This document shows positions 35,599 through 44,825 of a DNA stretch of 64,000 nucleotides, piece after piece. The first letter of the stretch is position 1, and each line of letters begins with the position of its first letter. The notes under the pieces are model-generated. The model had not been told where the DNA came from, did not search any database, and saw only the letters and a list, made by a program, of their open reading frames with translations. The DNA is from Rheinheimera sp. UJ63 (GTDB lineage: Bacteria; Pseudomonadota; Gammaproteobacteria; Enterobacterales; Alteromonadaceae): positions 124,001 to 188,000 of the forward strand of contig NZ_JAKGTQ010000004.1 in NCBI RefSeq assembly GCF_021568285.1, in the 5' to 3' direction. Both the position numbers and the translations under genes were made by a program.

Positions 35599-35865
35599 AT
35601 GACAAACTACTGTTTTAATATGAATGCTGAGCTTTTAGCCTTAACTGATGGCAGTGGTTTGGTAATTTATAACCTATATTCTGGCAACACATTATTTTTG
35701 CGTTCTAATTCATTCAGCTTCAATAATTTAATCGAGCTTACTCAATCACCCAAGTTTAATAAGGTCGTACTATGTCGTCTAATAGCAGTAGATGAATCTG
35801 AAGCTCAGCAAATGTTAGGCTATTTGCTTAATAATAATTTGATATCCATAGCTAGTGAGATGTGA
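35599..35865 (+). CDS. PqqD-family peptide chaperone, HPr-rel-A system
   Basis: 88 residues, a single small winged-helix-like domain resembling PqqD and RiPP recognition elements. It opens with a strand pair (LLALTDGSGLVIYNLYSGNT) and ends with a helical segment (EAQQMLGYLLNNNLI). PqqD-like proteins bind a leader or recognition peptide and present it to a modifying enzyme. It lies 14 bp after the Tat-protein gene and directly abuts the kinase gene (stop TGA, then ATG with no gap), so it should be coupled to it. This combination matches what databases call the HPr-rel-A system; its client is unknown. Confidence 0.75.
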   Translation: MTNYCFNMNAELLALTDGSGLVIYNLYSGNTLFLRSNSFSFNNLIELTQSPKFNKVVLCRLIAVDESEAQQMLGYLLNNNLISIASEM

Positions 35866-36711
35866 ATGCTGATTAATTGTGGTCAATATAGTTTCGACCT
35901 AGCCACATCTCTTCCATTAATACAGAAAAGCGCCAACTTAATTTATGGTGATGCGCCGGTATCTGGTGTTATTTCAGATTTTAATCTTTCTTTAAACGCT
36001 AGCTCTTTGCTACGGCGATTTGTAAAGCCGCAAGTAAGTTTTCTTTGTGACCAACATTCACCTTTTAAACCTTTACCATTAAACCAAGGTTATGCTTTAT
36101 TAGAGTGGGGTATGAATTGGTGTATTGCTGCGCATGAATATACTCGATTCTTAATACATTCCGCAGTTTTAGTAAAAAATGACAAAGCTATTCTATGCCC
36201 CGCTTCTCCGGGGTCAGGTAAAAGCACTTTGAGTGCTTATCTTGGTCTAAGTGGTTGGTATGTTTACAGCGATGAAATGGCGATTATTGATATGGATGAG
36301 CAACGTGTCCTTCCGATGTTTCGACCGGTTTGTTTAAAAAATGAAAGTATTTCGTTGCTGCAAAGTTGGCATCCAAGCGCAACAGTTACGCCTGTTTGCC
36401 GTGACACCCAAAAAGGTGATGTGGCTCACGTAAAGGTTCTTTCTTGGTCTCAATATCAACAATTACGACCTGCTCCCATTGCTGGGTTAGTTTTTCCAAG
36501 ATATAAAGTAGGTTCAGATCTGAAAATTTATCAGCTTGACCAATTAGATTCCTTTAATCAATTGAGTCACAATGCTTTTAATTATAATGTTTTAGGTAAA
36601 TCTGCTTTTAAAGCAGCTGCACAAATAGTTGGCAATGCAAAATCATTTGAAGTTGAGTATAGCAAATTGACTGATTTAGCGTTATTTTTTGATGAGTTGG
36701 TCCAAGATTAA
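35866..36711 (+). CDS. HprK-related kinase A
   Basis: 281 residues. The C-terminal half has an HPr-kinase-like fold: LIHSAVLV (about 96-103), P-loop SPGSGKST (114-121), and YSDEMAI (134-140), which supplies the acidic metal-binding residues. The N-terminal 90 residues are not HprK-like. True HPr kinases also carry a C-terminal signature for PTS HPr binding, which I do not see, and no PTS genes are near. Related kinases in lasso-peptide clusters phosphorylate a Ser of the precursor. Here the likely target is the Tat protein or another client presented by the PqqD-like protein. It overlaps the next gene by one base (TAATG). Confidence 0.8.
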   Translation: MLINCGQYSFDLATSLPLIQKSANLIYGDAPVSGVISDFNLSLNASSLLRRFVKPQVSFLCDQHSPFKPLPLNQGYALLEWGMNWCIAAHEYTRFLIHSAVLVKNDKAILCPASPGSGKSTLSAYLGLSGWYVYSDEMAIIDMDEQRVLPMFRPVCLKNESISLLQSWHPSATVTPVCRDTQKGDVAHVKVLSWSQYQQLRPAPIAGLVFPRYKVGSDLKIYQLDQLDSFNQLSHNAFNYNVLGKSAFKAAAQIVGNAKSFEVEYSKLTDLALFFDELVQD

Positions 36712-37808
36712 TGTCTATTGCCCCAAAACAAATTCTACACTATCTCGCGCAGCCAGAACGATGTACATTGATATCTTTAGTGCAGTGGCAACAACTAATA
36801 TGGCTATTTCGTGAAGCCAAGCTTTTGTCCTCGCTTGCGGCAGTTCTTGAACGTAGAGCGTTGTTATGTTCTTTACCAGTTTATGCGCAACGTCATTTAC
36901 AGTCTGCGTTAGTATATGCCGATAGACAGGCACAACAAATTCGTTTTGAATGTGATGAGTTACAGACTATATTCCTGAACACGGATATTAAAGTTTTATA
37001 TCTTAAAGGTGCGGCTTACACTTTAGCTGATACTGAGAATAGCAGAGGTCGAATTTGCAATGATATCGACGTGCTTGTAAATAAATCACAGCTTGCAGCG
37101 GCCGAGGCTTTATTAAAAAGAAATTATTGGAAATCAGATAAGCTTTCTTCACATGACGAGCGTTATTATCGTGAATGGAGCCATGAAATCCCACCAATGG
37201 TTCATATTCTAAGAGGGACCGTACTCGATCTGCATCATAATTTGTATTTGCCGATTAGTGGCCGTTCGGCAGATATGGCTAAGTTTTTTGAGTTAGTAAA
37301 AACGACGAATTCTGGCGCCTTAGTGCTCAATCAAGAAGCAATGGTACTTCATAGTATCATTCATCTTTTCATGAACGAAGAAACGCAAAGCGCAATGCGT
37401 GATTTATGGGATATTCACTTACTGACGGCGCAATATAGTACCGCAGATTTTTGGAATAATTTACATAACCTTGCACTCTCAACGGGGTTTGAGCTTGAGT
37501 TTAGGTACTGTTTAACCGCATTAAAGTATTATCTTGGTTCGGCTCTGGACCCTTTAACAAAAAATCAATGTGAGCAATATTTCGAAGATAACTGGTGGGT
37601 CCGTAAGGTGTTGTTACCGGCTCTATTACCTGATCACCCTTTAGTTATAGGCTGGCAGCAACGTTGGGCCAAACGTTTTATGTATTTTCGCGGCCACTTT
37701 TTAAAAATGCCATTGCATATTTTGCTCGGGCATTTAACGATGAAAAGCTTTTTCGGGCTTAGAGATGCCATTTTTGGTAAGCATCAATTTAGCCCGAAAA
37801 AAAATTAG
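36711..37808 (+). CDS. Nucleotidyltransferase (PF14907-like), HPr-rel-A system
   Basis: 365 residues. The catalytic region has VLYLKGAAYTLAD (about 95-107) and GRICNDIDVLV (113-123), where Asp118 and Asp120 form the metal-binding D-x-D of the nucleotidyltransferase fold. Later HDERYYREWSHEIPP and LDLHHNL are also typical of the uncharacterised family PF14907. The C-terminus is helical and basic. It starts on the stop codon of the kinase gene and ends with a 4-bp overlap of the convergent antiporter gene. Together with the kinase it could transfer a nucleotide or phospho-sugar to a phosphorylated client; the actual reaction is unknown. Confidence 0.8.
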   Translation: MSIAPKQILHYLAQPERCTLISLVQWQQLIWLFREAKLLSSLAAVLERRALLCSLPVYAQRHLQSALVYADRQAQQIRFECDELQTIFLNTDIKVLYLKGAAYTLADTENSRGRICNDIDVLVNKSQLAAAEALLKRNYWKSDKLSSHDERYYREWSHEIPPMVHILRGTVLDLHHNLYLPISGRSADMAKFFELVKTTNSGALVLNQEAMVLHSIIHLFMNEETQSAMRDLWDIHLLTAQYSTADFWNNLHNLALSTGFELEFRYCLTALKYYLGSALDPLTKNQCEQYFEDNWWVRKVLLPALLPDHPLVIGWQQRWAKRFMYFRGHFLKMPLHILLGHLTMKSFFGLRDAIFGKHQFSPKKN

Positions 37809-39121
37809 GCACTTTGTGCCGGGCGACGCAGCACTATTACACCCAGTGCTACGATGAAAAGTAACATACAGTAGTAATTATAAGTAATGACCTGCCACGG
37901 TGAAATGCCAAAGCTCGCGCCTAACAGCAACGCCTGCGCACCATAGGGTACCAAGCCCTGACTGATACAAGCAAAGATGTCCAATAAGCTCGCGCTGCGT
38001 TTCGGGGTGATTTGGTGTTGCTTTGCTAAATTGCGGCTCACATCACCCGTTAATACGATCGCCACTGTGTTGTTGGCAATACACAGGTTACTGATAAAGG
38101 CTAAAGCGGCGATGGCCAATTGCTGAGCTTTGTTACCGGCCAGTTTAATACTTGAGGTTAACTTCTGTATTTGTGATGAAATCCACTGTAAGCCACCTTG
38201 TTGTTTGATGAACTCACTCAGCGCACTAACTAACATCGCCAGCAAGAAAATCTCCTGCACGTTGGCAAAGCCGGTAGCAATATCGGTACCTAAACCGCTG
38301 ATCGCGTAATCTGCAAAAATACTGCCTTGCAAAGCAGCCAGTAAAATACCCAGCAGTAGCACCACAAACACATTCAGCCCCATTACGGCTAAAAATAAGA
38401 TGGCGGCATAGGGCAGCACGCCAGTCCAATTAACCGTTTCGCTGACAATGGCTGTGGGTTCAGTGGTCATTAGGCTAAAAGCGATGAGGGTGAAAAACGC
38501 TGCTGGCAGAGCGATTTTAATGTTCTCTTTAAATTTGTCTGCCATCTTGGCACCTTGCGTGCGAGTTGCGGCAATGGTGGTGTCTGAGATAATCGACAGG
38601 TTATCGCCAAACATGGCGCCGCTGAGTAACACACCGGCTACCAAAGCCGGCTCTAAATCCGCTTGGTTGGCTAAGCCAACGGCAATTGGTGCTAAAGCGC
38701 CTATCGTGCCCATCGAAGTGCCCATCGCGGTGGAAACCAGTGCTGCAATAATAAATAAACCGGGCAATAAAAATTGTGCCGGGATCACACTGAGACCGGC
38801 ATTAACCACCGCATCAACCCCGCCAGTGGCTGTCGCCACACTAGCAAAAGCACCGGCAAGCAGATAGATTAAGCACATCGTAATAATATTATGATTACCC
38901 GCCCCCTTAACCATTACCTCTATTGATTGGGTTAACGGCGCGCGATGTAACCAAATGGCTAAAATTAACGCAGGGATAATGGCGACATGGCCAGGCAATT
39001 GATAGAACGCATAATCGACGTTTTGGCTTTGGAAATACAAGCCGCTACCGAGAAACAGCAGGATAAAAAACAGTAATGGCAGCAGCGAACGGCGCGCGCC
39101 AACAGTGGCAACAGTATTCAA
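37805..39121 (-). CDS. NhaC-family Na+/H+ antiporter-like transporter
   Basis: About 438 residues with roughly 11 to 12 membrane helices. NhaC/ArsB-like features include STAMGTSMGTIGALAPIA, SGAMFGDNLSIISDTTIAA and FISNLCIANNTVAIVLTG. The likely start is TTG 39121, with GAGG eight bases upstream; the ATG at 39202 gives 27 extra polar residues that do not fit a transporter N-terminus. It belongs to the inner-membrane ion transporter superfamily; the ion (Na+/H+, or an organic anion exchange) cannot be told from sequence. It is a single-gene unit. Confidence 0.82.
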   Translation of the reverse strand: MNTVATVGARRSLLPLLFFILLFLGSGLYFQSQNVDYAFYQLPGHVAIIPALILAIWLHRAPLTQSIEVMVKGAGNHNIITMCLIYLLAGAFASVATATGGVDAVVNAGLSVIPAQFLLPGLFIIAALVSTAMGTSMGTIGALAPIAVGLANQADLEPALVAGVLLSGAMFGDNLSIISDTTIAATRTQGAKMADKFKENIKIALPAAFFTLIAFSLMTTEPTAIVSETVNWTGVLPYAAILFLAVMGLNVFVVLLLGILLAALQGSIFADYAISGLGTDIATGFANVQEIFLLAMLVSALSEFIKQQGGLQWISSQIQKLTSSIKLAGNKAQQLAIAALAFISNLCIANNTVAIVLTGDVSRNLAKQHQITPKRSASLLDIFACISQGLVPYGAQALLLGASFGISPWQVITYNYYCMLLFIVALGVIVLRRPAQSA

Positions 39122-39334
39122 TTTAGCGACCTCATAAAATGGCTGCGCAATATATAGATGGCCAGACGTCTTGTCAATGCGGCCGCGTTGGCTGCAGGCC
39201 ATTTAGGTTGCAGCTATGTGCATTTGAGTTTACACCGCTAAGGTAAAGTATTCTTGATCATAAAACCAAGTATTTACCGCAAGCGATGCAGAATAAAAAA
39301 CTATTAAGGCTAGATTGTCTAGCTAGGAGCAGTG

Positions 39335-41206
39335 ATGGATCCGCAGCAAAAGCTATCATCTAAACGATTTATCCCCTTTTTCTTTACTCAAGCCTTGGGC
39401 GCGTTTAACGATAATGTATTTAAAAACGCCTTGATGCTGCTTCTCACCTTCGGCGCTGCCAGTGCCATGCCTTGGAGTGTTGATGTCAGTATGAACTTGG
39501 CTGCAGGCTTATTTATCTTACCTTTTTTATTGTTCTCTGCGACTGCCGGAACTTTGGCTGACAGTTTATGTAAAACACGGCTGATCCAGCGCTTAAAGCT
39601 GGTAGAAGTGGGGTTGATGTGTTTGGCGGCACTGGCCTTTATGTTTGAGCAATATGTGTATTTACTAGGTGTGCTGTTTTTAATGGGCGCGCAATCAGCA
39701 TTTTTTGGGCCAGTGAAATACGCCATATTGCCGCAGTTGTTAACGGACAAACAGTTACTCGGGGGGAATGCTTGGGTAGAAATGGGCACGTTTATTGCTA
39801 TTTTACTCGGTACTGTCGTCGGTGGTTTATTGGTGGGTATTAACAATGCGCATACCTGGATTGGCTTAATGGTGATTTGCTTTGCGCTTTCGGGTTATCT
39901 GGTGAGTTTGCAGATCCCTAAAGTGGGGGTAGTAGAAAATGCGCCTCACTTTCGTTTTGCGCCGTGGCAGCAAACCTTAGCAACGGTGCGAATTAGCTAT
40001 CAAAATCGCACTTTATATTTGGCGATTATGGCCATTAGTTGGTTTTGGTTTTTAGGTGCCAGCTATTTAACGCAATTTCCAAACTTTACCAAAACCGTTT
40101 TAGGAGGCGATAACACCGTCGTTACCGCATTACTGGTGGCGTTTTCTGTCGGTGTGGGTATAGGTTCTTTGTTGTGTGAGCGCTTGTCGGGTAAGCGTGT
40201 CGAACTGGGTATCGTACCCATTGGCTCTATCGGTTTAACGTGTTTTGGTATCAGTTTATATTTTAGTACCCCCGCAACAGTGTCATCTGAGCTATTAAGC
40301 TTACCGGCGTTTTTAAGCAGCAGTTTTGGCTGGTGGGTGTTACTCGATCTGAGTTTAATTGGGTTGTTTGGAGGGCTATTTATTGTGCCCTTGTATGCGT
40401 TATTACAGCAACGAGCTAATCCTACCGAGCGCGCCCGCATGATTGCCGCTAATAACATCTTTAATGCGCTGTTTATGGTGGTAAGTGCTATCGCCGGCAT
40501 TGTGTTCTTAACGGTATTTGAGCTAAGTATTCCGCAGTATTTTTTAATTCTAGCGCTGATGAACGCCGTGGTTGCCGGTTACGTTTATAGCCAAGTGCCG
40601 GAGTTTGCGCTGCGCTTTGTTATTTACTTATTAAGCCACACGCTGTATCGCGTTAAAGCAAGCGGTTTAGAGCATATCCCAACTGAGGGGCCTGTTGTCT
40701 TAGTCGCTAATCATGTGAGTTATGTTGATGCTCTTTTAATTGCGGGTGCGGTGCGCCGACCCGTTCGCTTTGTTATGGATCAGGGTATTTTTAAGATCCC
40801 CGTGGCCAATTTACTGTTTCGAGCAGCAAAAACCATTCCGATTTGCAGTAAGCATAAAGATGAAGCTGTGTATGAAGCTGCCTTTTCGGCGATTGCGCGC
40901 GAGTTAGCTGAAGGAAATGTTATTTGCATCTTCCCGGAAGGGCACTTAACCAAAGATGGTGAAATTGATCGGTTTCGCCCGGGTATTGAGCGAATTATTG
41001 CTGAGTCGGCTGTGCCTGTGGTGCCGATGGCGCTGCAAGGATTATGGGGGTCGTTCTTTAGTCACCATGGCAAAGGCGCATTTAAAATTAAAGGTCGTTT
41101 TTGGTCAAGGGTAAAGCTGCATGTCGGCCCCAGTATCGCAGCAGAACAGGTCAGTGCTGCCGAGTTAGAGCAGCAAGTCAGGCAGTTGCGAGGCGAGCAT
41201 CGCTAA
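39335..41206 (+). CDS. MFS lysophospholipid transporter-acyltransferase fusion (LplT-PlsC)
   Basis: 623 residues from ATG 39335 (AGGAG five bases upstream). Residues 1-415 are a 12-helix MFS transporter resembling LplT (TQALGAFNDNVFKNALMLLL at the start). From about 430 a PlsC acyltransferase domain follows with NHVSYVD (the HX4D motif, about 455) and FPEGHLTKDGE (about 534). In E. coli lplT and aas are separate genes, and Aas adds an AMP-binding domain that is absent here. The fusion should flip lysophospholipid inward and re-acylate it, probably with acyl-CoA or an acyl-ACP made elsewhere. Confidence 0.87.
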   Translation: MDPQQKLSSKRFIPFFFTQALGAFNDNVFKNALMLLLTFGAASAMPWSVDVSMNLAAGLFILPFLLFSATAGTLADSLCKTRLIQRLKLVEVGLMCLAALAFMFEQYVYLLGVLFLMGAQSAFFGPVKYAILPQLLTDKQLLGGNAWVEMGTFIAILLGTVVGGLLVGINNAHTWIGLMVICFALSGYLVSLQIPKVGVVENAPHFRFAPWQQTLATVRISYQNRTLYLAIMAISWFWFLGASYLTQFPNFTKTVLGGDNTVVTALLVAFSVGVGIGSLLCERLSGKRVELGIVPIGSIGLTCFGISLYFSTPATVSSELLSLPAFLSSSFGWWVLLDLSLIGLFGGLFIVPLYALLQQRANPTERARMIAANNIFNALFMVVSAIAGIVFLTVFELSIPQYFLILALMNAVVAGYVYSQVPEFALRFVIYLLSHTLYRVKASGLEHIPTEGPVVLVANHVSYVDALLIAGAVRRPVRFVMDQGIFKIPVANLLFRAAKTIPICSKHKDEAVYEAAFSAIARELAEGNVICIFPEGHLTKDGEIDRFRPGIERIIAESAVPVVPMALQGLWGSFFSHHGKGAFKIKGRFWSRVKLHVGPSIAAEQVSAAELEQQVRQLRGEHR

Positions 41207-41240
41207 TGACATTAAGGCCGAGTTTAAACAACATGTTCAT

Positions 41241-41261
41241 GCGCTAATAGCGCTCTTTTTT
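41241..41261 (+). terminator. Probable terminator after the MFS-acyltransferase gene
   Basis: GCGCT (41241-41245), loop AAT and AGCGC (41249-41253) are followed by TCTTTTTT. The stem is short. Confidence 0.5.
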
Positions 41262-41338
41262 GTACTAAACCTTGAATCTGTGCAGTAACGCTCGCATTAA
41301 GTTTACTGCACATCATCTTGGTATTAGCGGAGTTCAAC

Positions 41339-42493
41339 ATGTTTAATTTTTCTTATCAAAATAGTACTCGTATTCTTTTTGGCCAAGATCAGATAAAGCA
41401 ACTGGCAGAATTAATTACACCAGAGCAAAAAGTGTTGCTGTTGTATGGTGGCGGATCGATCAAAACCAATGGTGTTTATCAGCAGGTGACCGCAGCTTTG
41501 CAGGCGGCTGAGGTTATCGAATTCTCGGGTGTTGAGCCTAATCCTAATTTTGAAACGTTAATGCGCGCCACCGATATTGCGCGTCGTGAGAAAATAGACA
41601 TCATTCTAGCGGTGGGCGGGGGTAGCGTGATTGATGGCGCTAAATTTGTTGCAGCCGCCGCTTTATTTGAAGGTGATGCTTGGGATATTTTGGCAAAAGG
41701 CGCCAACGTTGAGCAAGCGCTGCCGATTGGTTGTGTTTTAACGTTACCGGCCACCGGTTCTGAAAGTAATGGTAATTCGGTCGTCACGCGTTATGAAACC
41801 AAACAAAAATTAGCGTTTTCCAGCCCATGGGTTTACCCACAGTTTGCCATTCTTGATCCCACCGTGACCTACAGTTTACCGCCGAAACAAGTGGCAAACG
41901 GTGTGGTCGATGCCTTTGTACATGTGATGGAGCAATATTTAACGTATCCGGTGAATGCGCCGGTGCAAGATCGTTTTGCAGAAGGGTTATTATTAACTTT
42001 AATTGCTGAAGGGCCCAAAGCCCTGTCTGATCCACAAAACTATGCTGTGCGCGCCAATGTCATGTGGGCCGCAACGATGGCGTTAAACGGTTTAATTGGC
42101 CAAGGTGTACCGCAAGATTGGGCAACGCATATGATAGGCCATGAAATTACTGCCTTGTTCGGCCTGGACCATGCACAAACCTTAGCCATAGTGTTACCGG
42201 CTTTAATGCAACAGCAACGCAGCCAAAAGCGCGAAAAGCTGTTGCAGTATGCAACGCGGGTTTGGCAGTTACAGCATCAAGATGAAGAGCGTTTAATTGA
42301 TGAAGCCATTAGTCATACGCGTTATTTTTTCGAGCGCATGGGGATACCGACGCGTTTAGCCGATTATGGCATACAAGCTGAAGCGATAGAGCAGTTAGTG
42401 AGCAAGTTAGTGCAGCACAACATGCTGGCATTAGGCGAACATCAAGATATTACACCCGAGGTGTCTCGCCGTATTCTGCAACTGGCGCTGTAA
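41339..42493 (+). CDS. yqhD: NADPH-dependent aldehyde reductase (YqhD-type iron-containing ADH)
   Basis: 384 residues from ATG 41339. It aligns through its whole length with E. coli YqhD as I remember it: STRILFGQDQI, LAVGGGSVIDGAKF, CVLTLPATGSESNG, QVANGVVDAFVH, VPQDWATHMIGHE, LDHAQTLAIVLPAL. The metal site uses Asp in VVDAF and the His residues in DAFVHVMEQ, MIGHE and LDHAQT. YqhD reduces a range of toxic aldehydes (glyoxal, acrolein, malondialdehyde) with NADPH. No yqhC-like regulator is next to it. It is followed by a weak hairpin and dapB. Confidence 0.93.
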   Translation: MFNFSYQNSTRILFGQDQIKQLAELITPEQKVLLLYGGGSIKTNGVYQQVTAALQAAEVIEFSGVEPNPNFETLMRATDIARREKIDIILAVGGGSVIDGAKFVAAAALFEGDAWDILAKGANVEQALPIGCVLTLPATGSESNGNSVVTRYETKQKLAFSSPWVYPQFAILDPTVTYSLPPKQVANGVVDAFVHVMEQYLTYPVNAPVQDRFAEGLLLTLIAEGPKALSDPQNYAVRANVMWAATMALNGLIGQGVPQDWATHMIGHEITALFGLDHAQTLAIVLPALMQQQRSQKREKLLQYATRVWQLQHQDEERLIDEAISHTRYFFERMGIPTRLADYGIQAEAIEQLVSKLVQHNMLALGEHQDITPEVSRRILQLAL

Positions 42494-42604
42494 GCCATTT
42501 CAAATAAAAGCCGTCTTTCATTTCAGGCGGCTACACTTCTTTCTTCTATCTGTCGCTGTTTTTTGGTCTAATAGTCAATATTCAGATTAACAGCAGAGTA
42601 AGTG

Positions 42605-43414
42605 ATGAGTACGATCGGTATTTTTGGCGCTAATGGCCGTATGGGGCGGGCGCTGGTCAGTGTCGCAAAAGAACAACAATTGTCTTTAACGGCAGCAACG
42701 GTGCGTAGTGGCTCTGCTGTCTTAGGCCTAGACGCTGGCGAATTAAGCGGTTGTGGTGCTGTGGGTGTGTCATTAGAAGCGACTTCTGCTAACGCTGTAG
42801 CAAAAGCCGATGTATGGATCGACTTTACTATGCCTGAACCCATGTTAGCGCACTTACAGCTCGCTGTGGCTGCAGGTAAAGCCATGGTCATTGGCGTGAC
42901 CGGCTTAACGGATCAGCAGTATGCGCAAATCCAACAAGCCAGTCAGCATATCGCCATTGTTTGGGCCCCTAATATGAGTGTTGGTGTGAATTTAATGCTG
43001 CATTTAGTGCAAACTGCCGCCAAGGTGATGGGGAATACGGCCGATATTGAAATTATTGAAGCGCATCATCGCTTTAAAAAAGACTCGCCTTCGGGTACGG
43101 CGATGGCCATTGGCGCGAGCATTGCGCGCAGCTTAGATCGCGATCTTGCCGAGGTTGCGGTGTATGGTCGCGAAGGCATGATTGGTGAGCGCTCACAGCA
43201 AACTATTGGTTTTGCTACGGTAAGAGGCGGTGACATTATTGGCGATCATACTGCACTATTCGCTGATATTGGTGAAAGACTGGAAATAAGCCACAAAGCT
43301 TCCAGCCGAAACACCTTTGCGCAAGGCGCACTGCGTGCTGCTTTGTGGTTGCAAAATAAACAGCCAGGACTTTATACCATGCAACAAGTGCTCGGATTGC
43401 CGCAGTTAGATTAA
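42605..43414 (+). CDS. dapB: 4-hydroxy-tetrahydrodipicolinate reductase
   Basis: 269 residues. The Rossmann motif GIFGANGRMGRALV is at the N-terminus. The catalytic HHRFKKDSPSGTA and the hinge WAPNMSVGVNLML are present. It uses NAD(P)H in lysine and diaminopimelate synthesis. ATG 42605 is preferred to GTG 42602. It precedes carAB, the same order as dapB-carAB in E. coli and Pseudomonas, with a 250-bp leader between. Confidence 0.97.
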   Translation: MSTIGIFGANGRMGRALVSVAKEQQLSLTAATVRSGSAVLGLDAGELSGCGAVGVSLEATSANAVAKADVWIDFTMPEPMLAHLQLAVAAGKAMVIGVTGLTDQQYAQIQQASQHIAIVWAPNMSVGVNLMLHLVQTAAKVMGNTADIEIIEAHHRFKKDSPSGTAMAIGASIARSLDRDLAEVAVYGREGMIGERSQQTIGFATVRGGDIIGDHTALFADIGERLEISHKASSRNTFAQGALRAALWLQNKQPGLYTMQQVLGLPQLD

Positions 43415-43584
43415 ACTTTTGCGGCATTTAGCTAAAAATAATGTTAAAGGCTGTGTTTTTGTAAAATAACAAAAAAATCATGGCTAATTTCGCGCTGATC
43501 GCCTAAAATATCGAGGTTTGCCTGTAAGCAGAGAAATTATCTCGCTCGCGACTGGTTCTTTGAGATCATTAGGCGAAGGCAAAT

Positions 43585-43647
43585 ACGGGTATCAGAATTT
43601 TAGGTCAAAACGGGTTGTAAAACGTCTGTGGTTTTCACCCGTTTTTT
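43585..43647 (+). promoter_or_regulatory. Hairpin leader upstream of carA (possible attenuator)
   Basis: AAAACGGGT (43607-43615) pairs with ACCCGTTTTTT (43637-43647), an intrinsic-terminator shape just 17 bp before the carA start. A second ACGGGT lies upstream (43585-43590) and could pair with the same ACCCGT, giving an alternative structure. This suggests attenuation of carAB, perhaps by pyrimidines or arginine. The rest of 43415-43584 shows no gene I can support. Confidence 0.55.
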
Positions 43648-43664
43648 GCTGTTTGGAGGTTATT

Positions 43665-44795
43665 TTGACTAAGTCCGCCCTGCTCGTACTGGAAGACGGC
43701 ACCGTATTTCACGGTACAGCCATTGGCGCCGAAGGAGTTTCTGTTGGTGAGGTAGTGTTTAATACCTCGATGACCGGGTATCAGGAAATATTAACTGATC
43801 CCTCTTATGCAGAACAAATTGTAACACTAACTTATCCTCATATAGGAAACACCGGAACGAATGAGGAAGATGAGGAATCCGGACAGGTATGGGCCAAAGG
43901 CCTTATTATCCGTGACCTCCCGCTGTTAGCCAGTAATTTCCGTAATCAACTCTCGCTTAGTCAATACCTTAAAAATCACAACATTCTCGGCATCGCCGAC
44001 ATCGATACTCGCAAACTGACTCGCATCCTTCGTGAAAAAGGCGCTCAAAATGGCTGCATCATGGCAGGTGATAATCTGGATGCCGCGGTTGCCTTGCAAC
44101 ACGCTAAGGCTTTCCCAGGTTTAGCGGGGATGGACTTAGCTAAAGAAGTGACCGTTAAAGCCCCTTATCAGTGGACTGAAGGCAGTTGGACGTTAGGTGA
44201 GGGCCACAAAACCATTACCGAACATCCGTTTCATGTGGTTGCTTACGATTTCGGTGTTAAACGCAACATTTTACGTATGTTAGCGGATCGTGGTTGTAAA
44301 CTCACTGTTGTTCCGGCACAAACACCGGCTGCTGAGGTGTTAGCGCTGAACCCAGATGGTATTTTTCTATCGAATGGTCCAGGCGATCCAGCACCTTGCA
44401 CTTACGCCATTGAGGCGATCAAAACCTTTTTAGAAACAGACATTCCGGTGTTTGGTATCTGTTTAGGTCATCAACTGTTGGCGTTAGCCAGTGGTGCGAA
44501 AACGGTCAAAATGGGCCATGGTCACCACGGTGCTAACCACCCAGTGCAAAACTTAGACACTCAGCGCGTGTTAATCACTGCGCAAAACCATGGTTTTGCG
44601 GTTGAAGAAGCCACCTTACCGGCTAATTTACGCGCTACCCATAAATCGCTGTTCGACGGCACCCTGCAAGGGATCCACCGTACTGATAAAGCGGCATTTA
44701 GTTTTCAAGGGCATCCCGAGGCCAGCCCAGGCCCGCATGAAGCCTCTGAACTGTTTGACCATTTTATCAAGCTGATGCAACAACATCAGGCTTAA
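43665..44795 (+). CDS. carA: Carbamoyl-phosphate synthase small subunit
   Basis: 376 residues from TTG 43665, preceded five bases upstream by TTTGGAGGT. The protein then begins (M)[16 protein letters not shown], lining up with E. coli CarA. The frame is open further upstream, but that part overlaps the leader hairpin. The class I glutaminase domain has the nucleophile in [13 protein letters not shown] and the His/Glu pair in GHPEASPGP. It hydrolyses glutamine and passes ammonia to CarB for arginine and pyrimidine synthesis. carB follows after 30 bp. Confidence 0.96.
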   Translation: MTKSALLVLEDGTVFHGTAIGAEGVSVGEVVFNTSMTGYQEILTDPSYAEQIVTLTYPHIGNTGTNEEDEESGQVWAKGLIIRDLPLLASNFRNQLSLSQYLKNHNILGIADIDTRKLTRILREKGAQNGCIMAGDNLDAAVALQHAKAFPGLAGMDLAKEVTVKAPYQWTEGSWTLGEGHKTITEHPFHVVAYDFGVKRNILRMLADRGCKLTVVPAQTPAAEVLALNPDGIFLSNGPGDPAPCTYAIEAIKTFLETDIPVFGICLGHQLLALASGAKTVKMGHGHHGANHPVQNLDTQRVLITAQNHGFAVEEATLPANLRATHKSLFDGTLQGIHRTDKAAFSFQGHPEASPGPHEASELFDHFIKLMQQHQA

Positions 44796-44825
44796 GCCGA
44801 CACGAATTACGGAGACTGAGACGCA

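Noticed and set aside
35866-36711. True HPr kinase of a phosphotransferase system
   Set aside because: No HPr, EI or EIIA gene is nearby and the N-terminal and C-terminal HprK features are missing.
34922-37808. Lasso-peptide biosynthesis cluster
   Set aside because: There is no asparagine-synthetase-like cyclase, no transglutaminase-like leader protease and no short precursor gene; only the PqqD, kinase and nucleotidyltransferase parts are shared.
43518-43664. A longer carA N-terminus starting at 43518
   Set aside because: It runs through the leader hairpin, has no ribosome site and is absent from CarA proteins, whereas TTG 43665 has a strong GGAGG.
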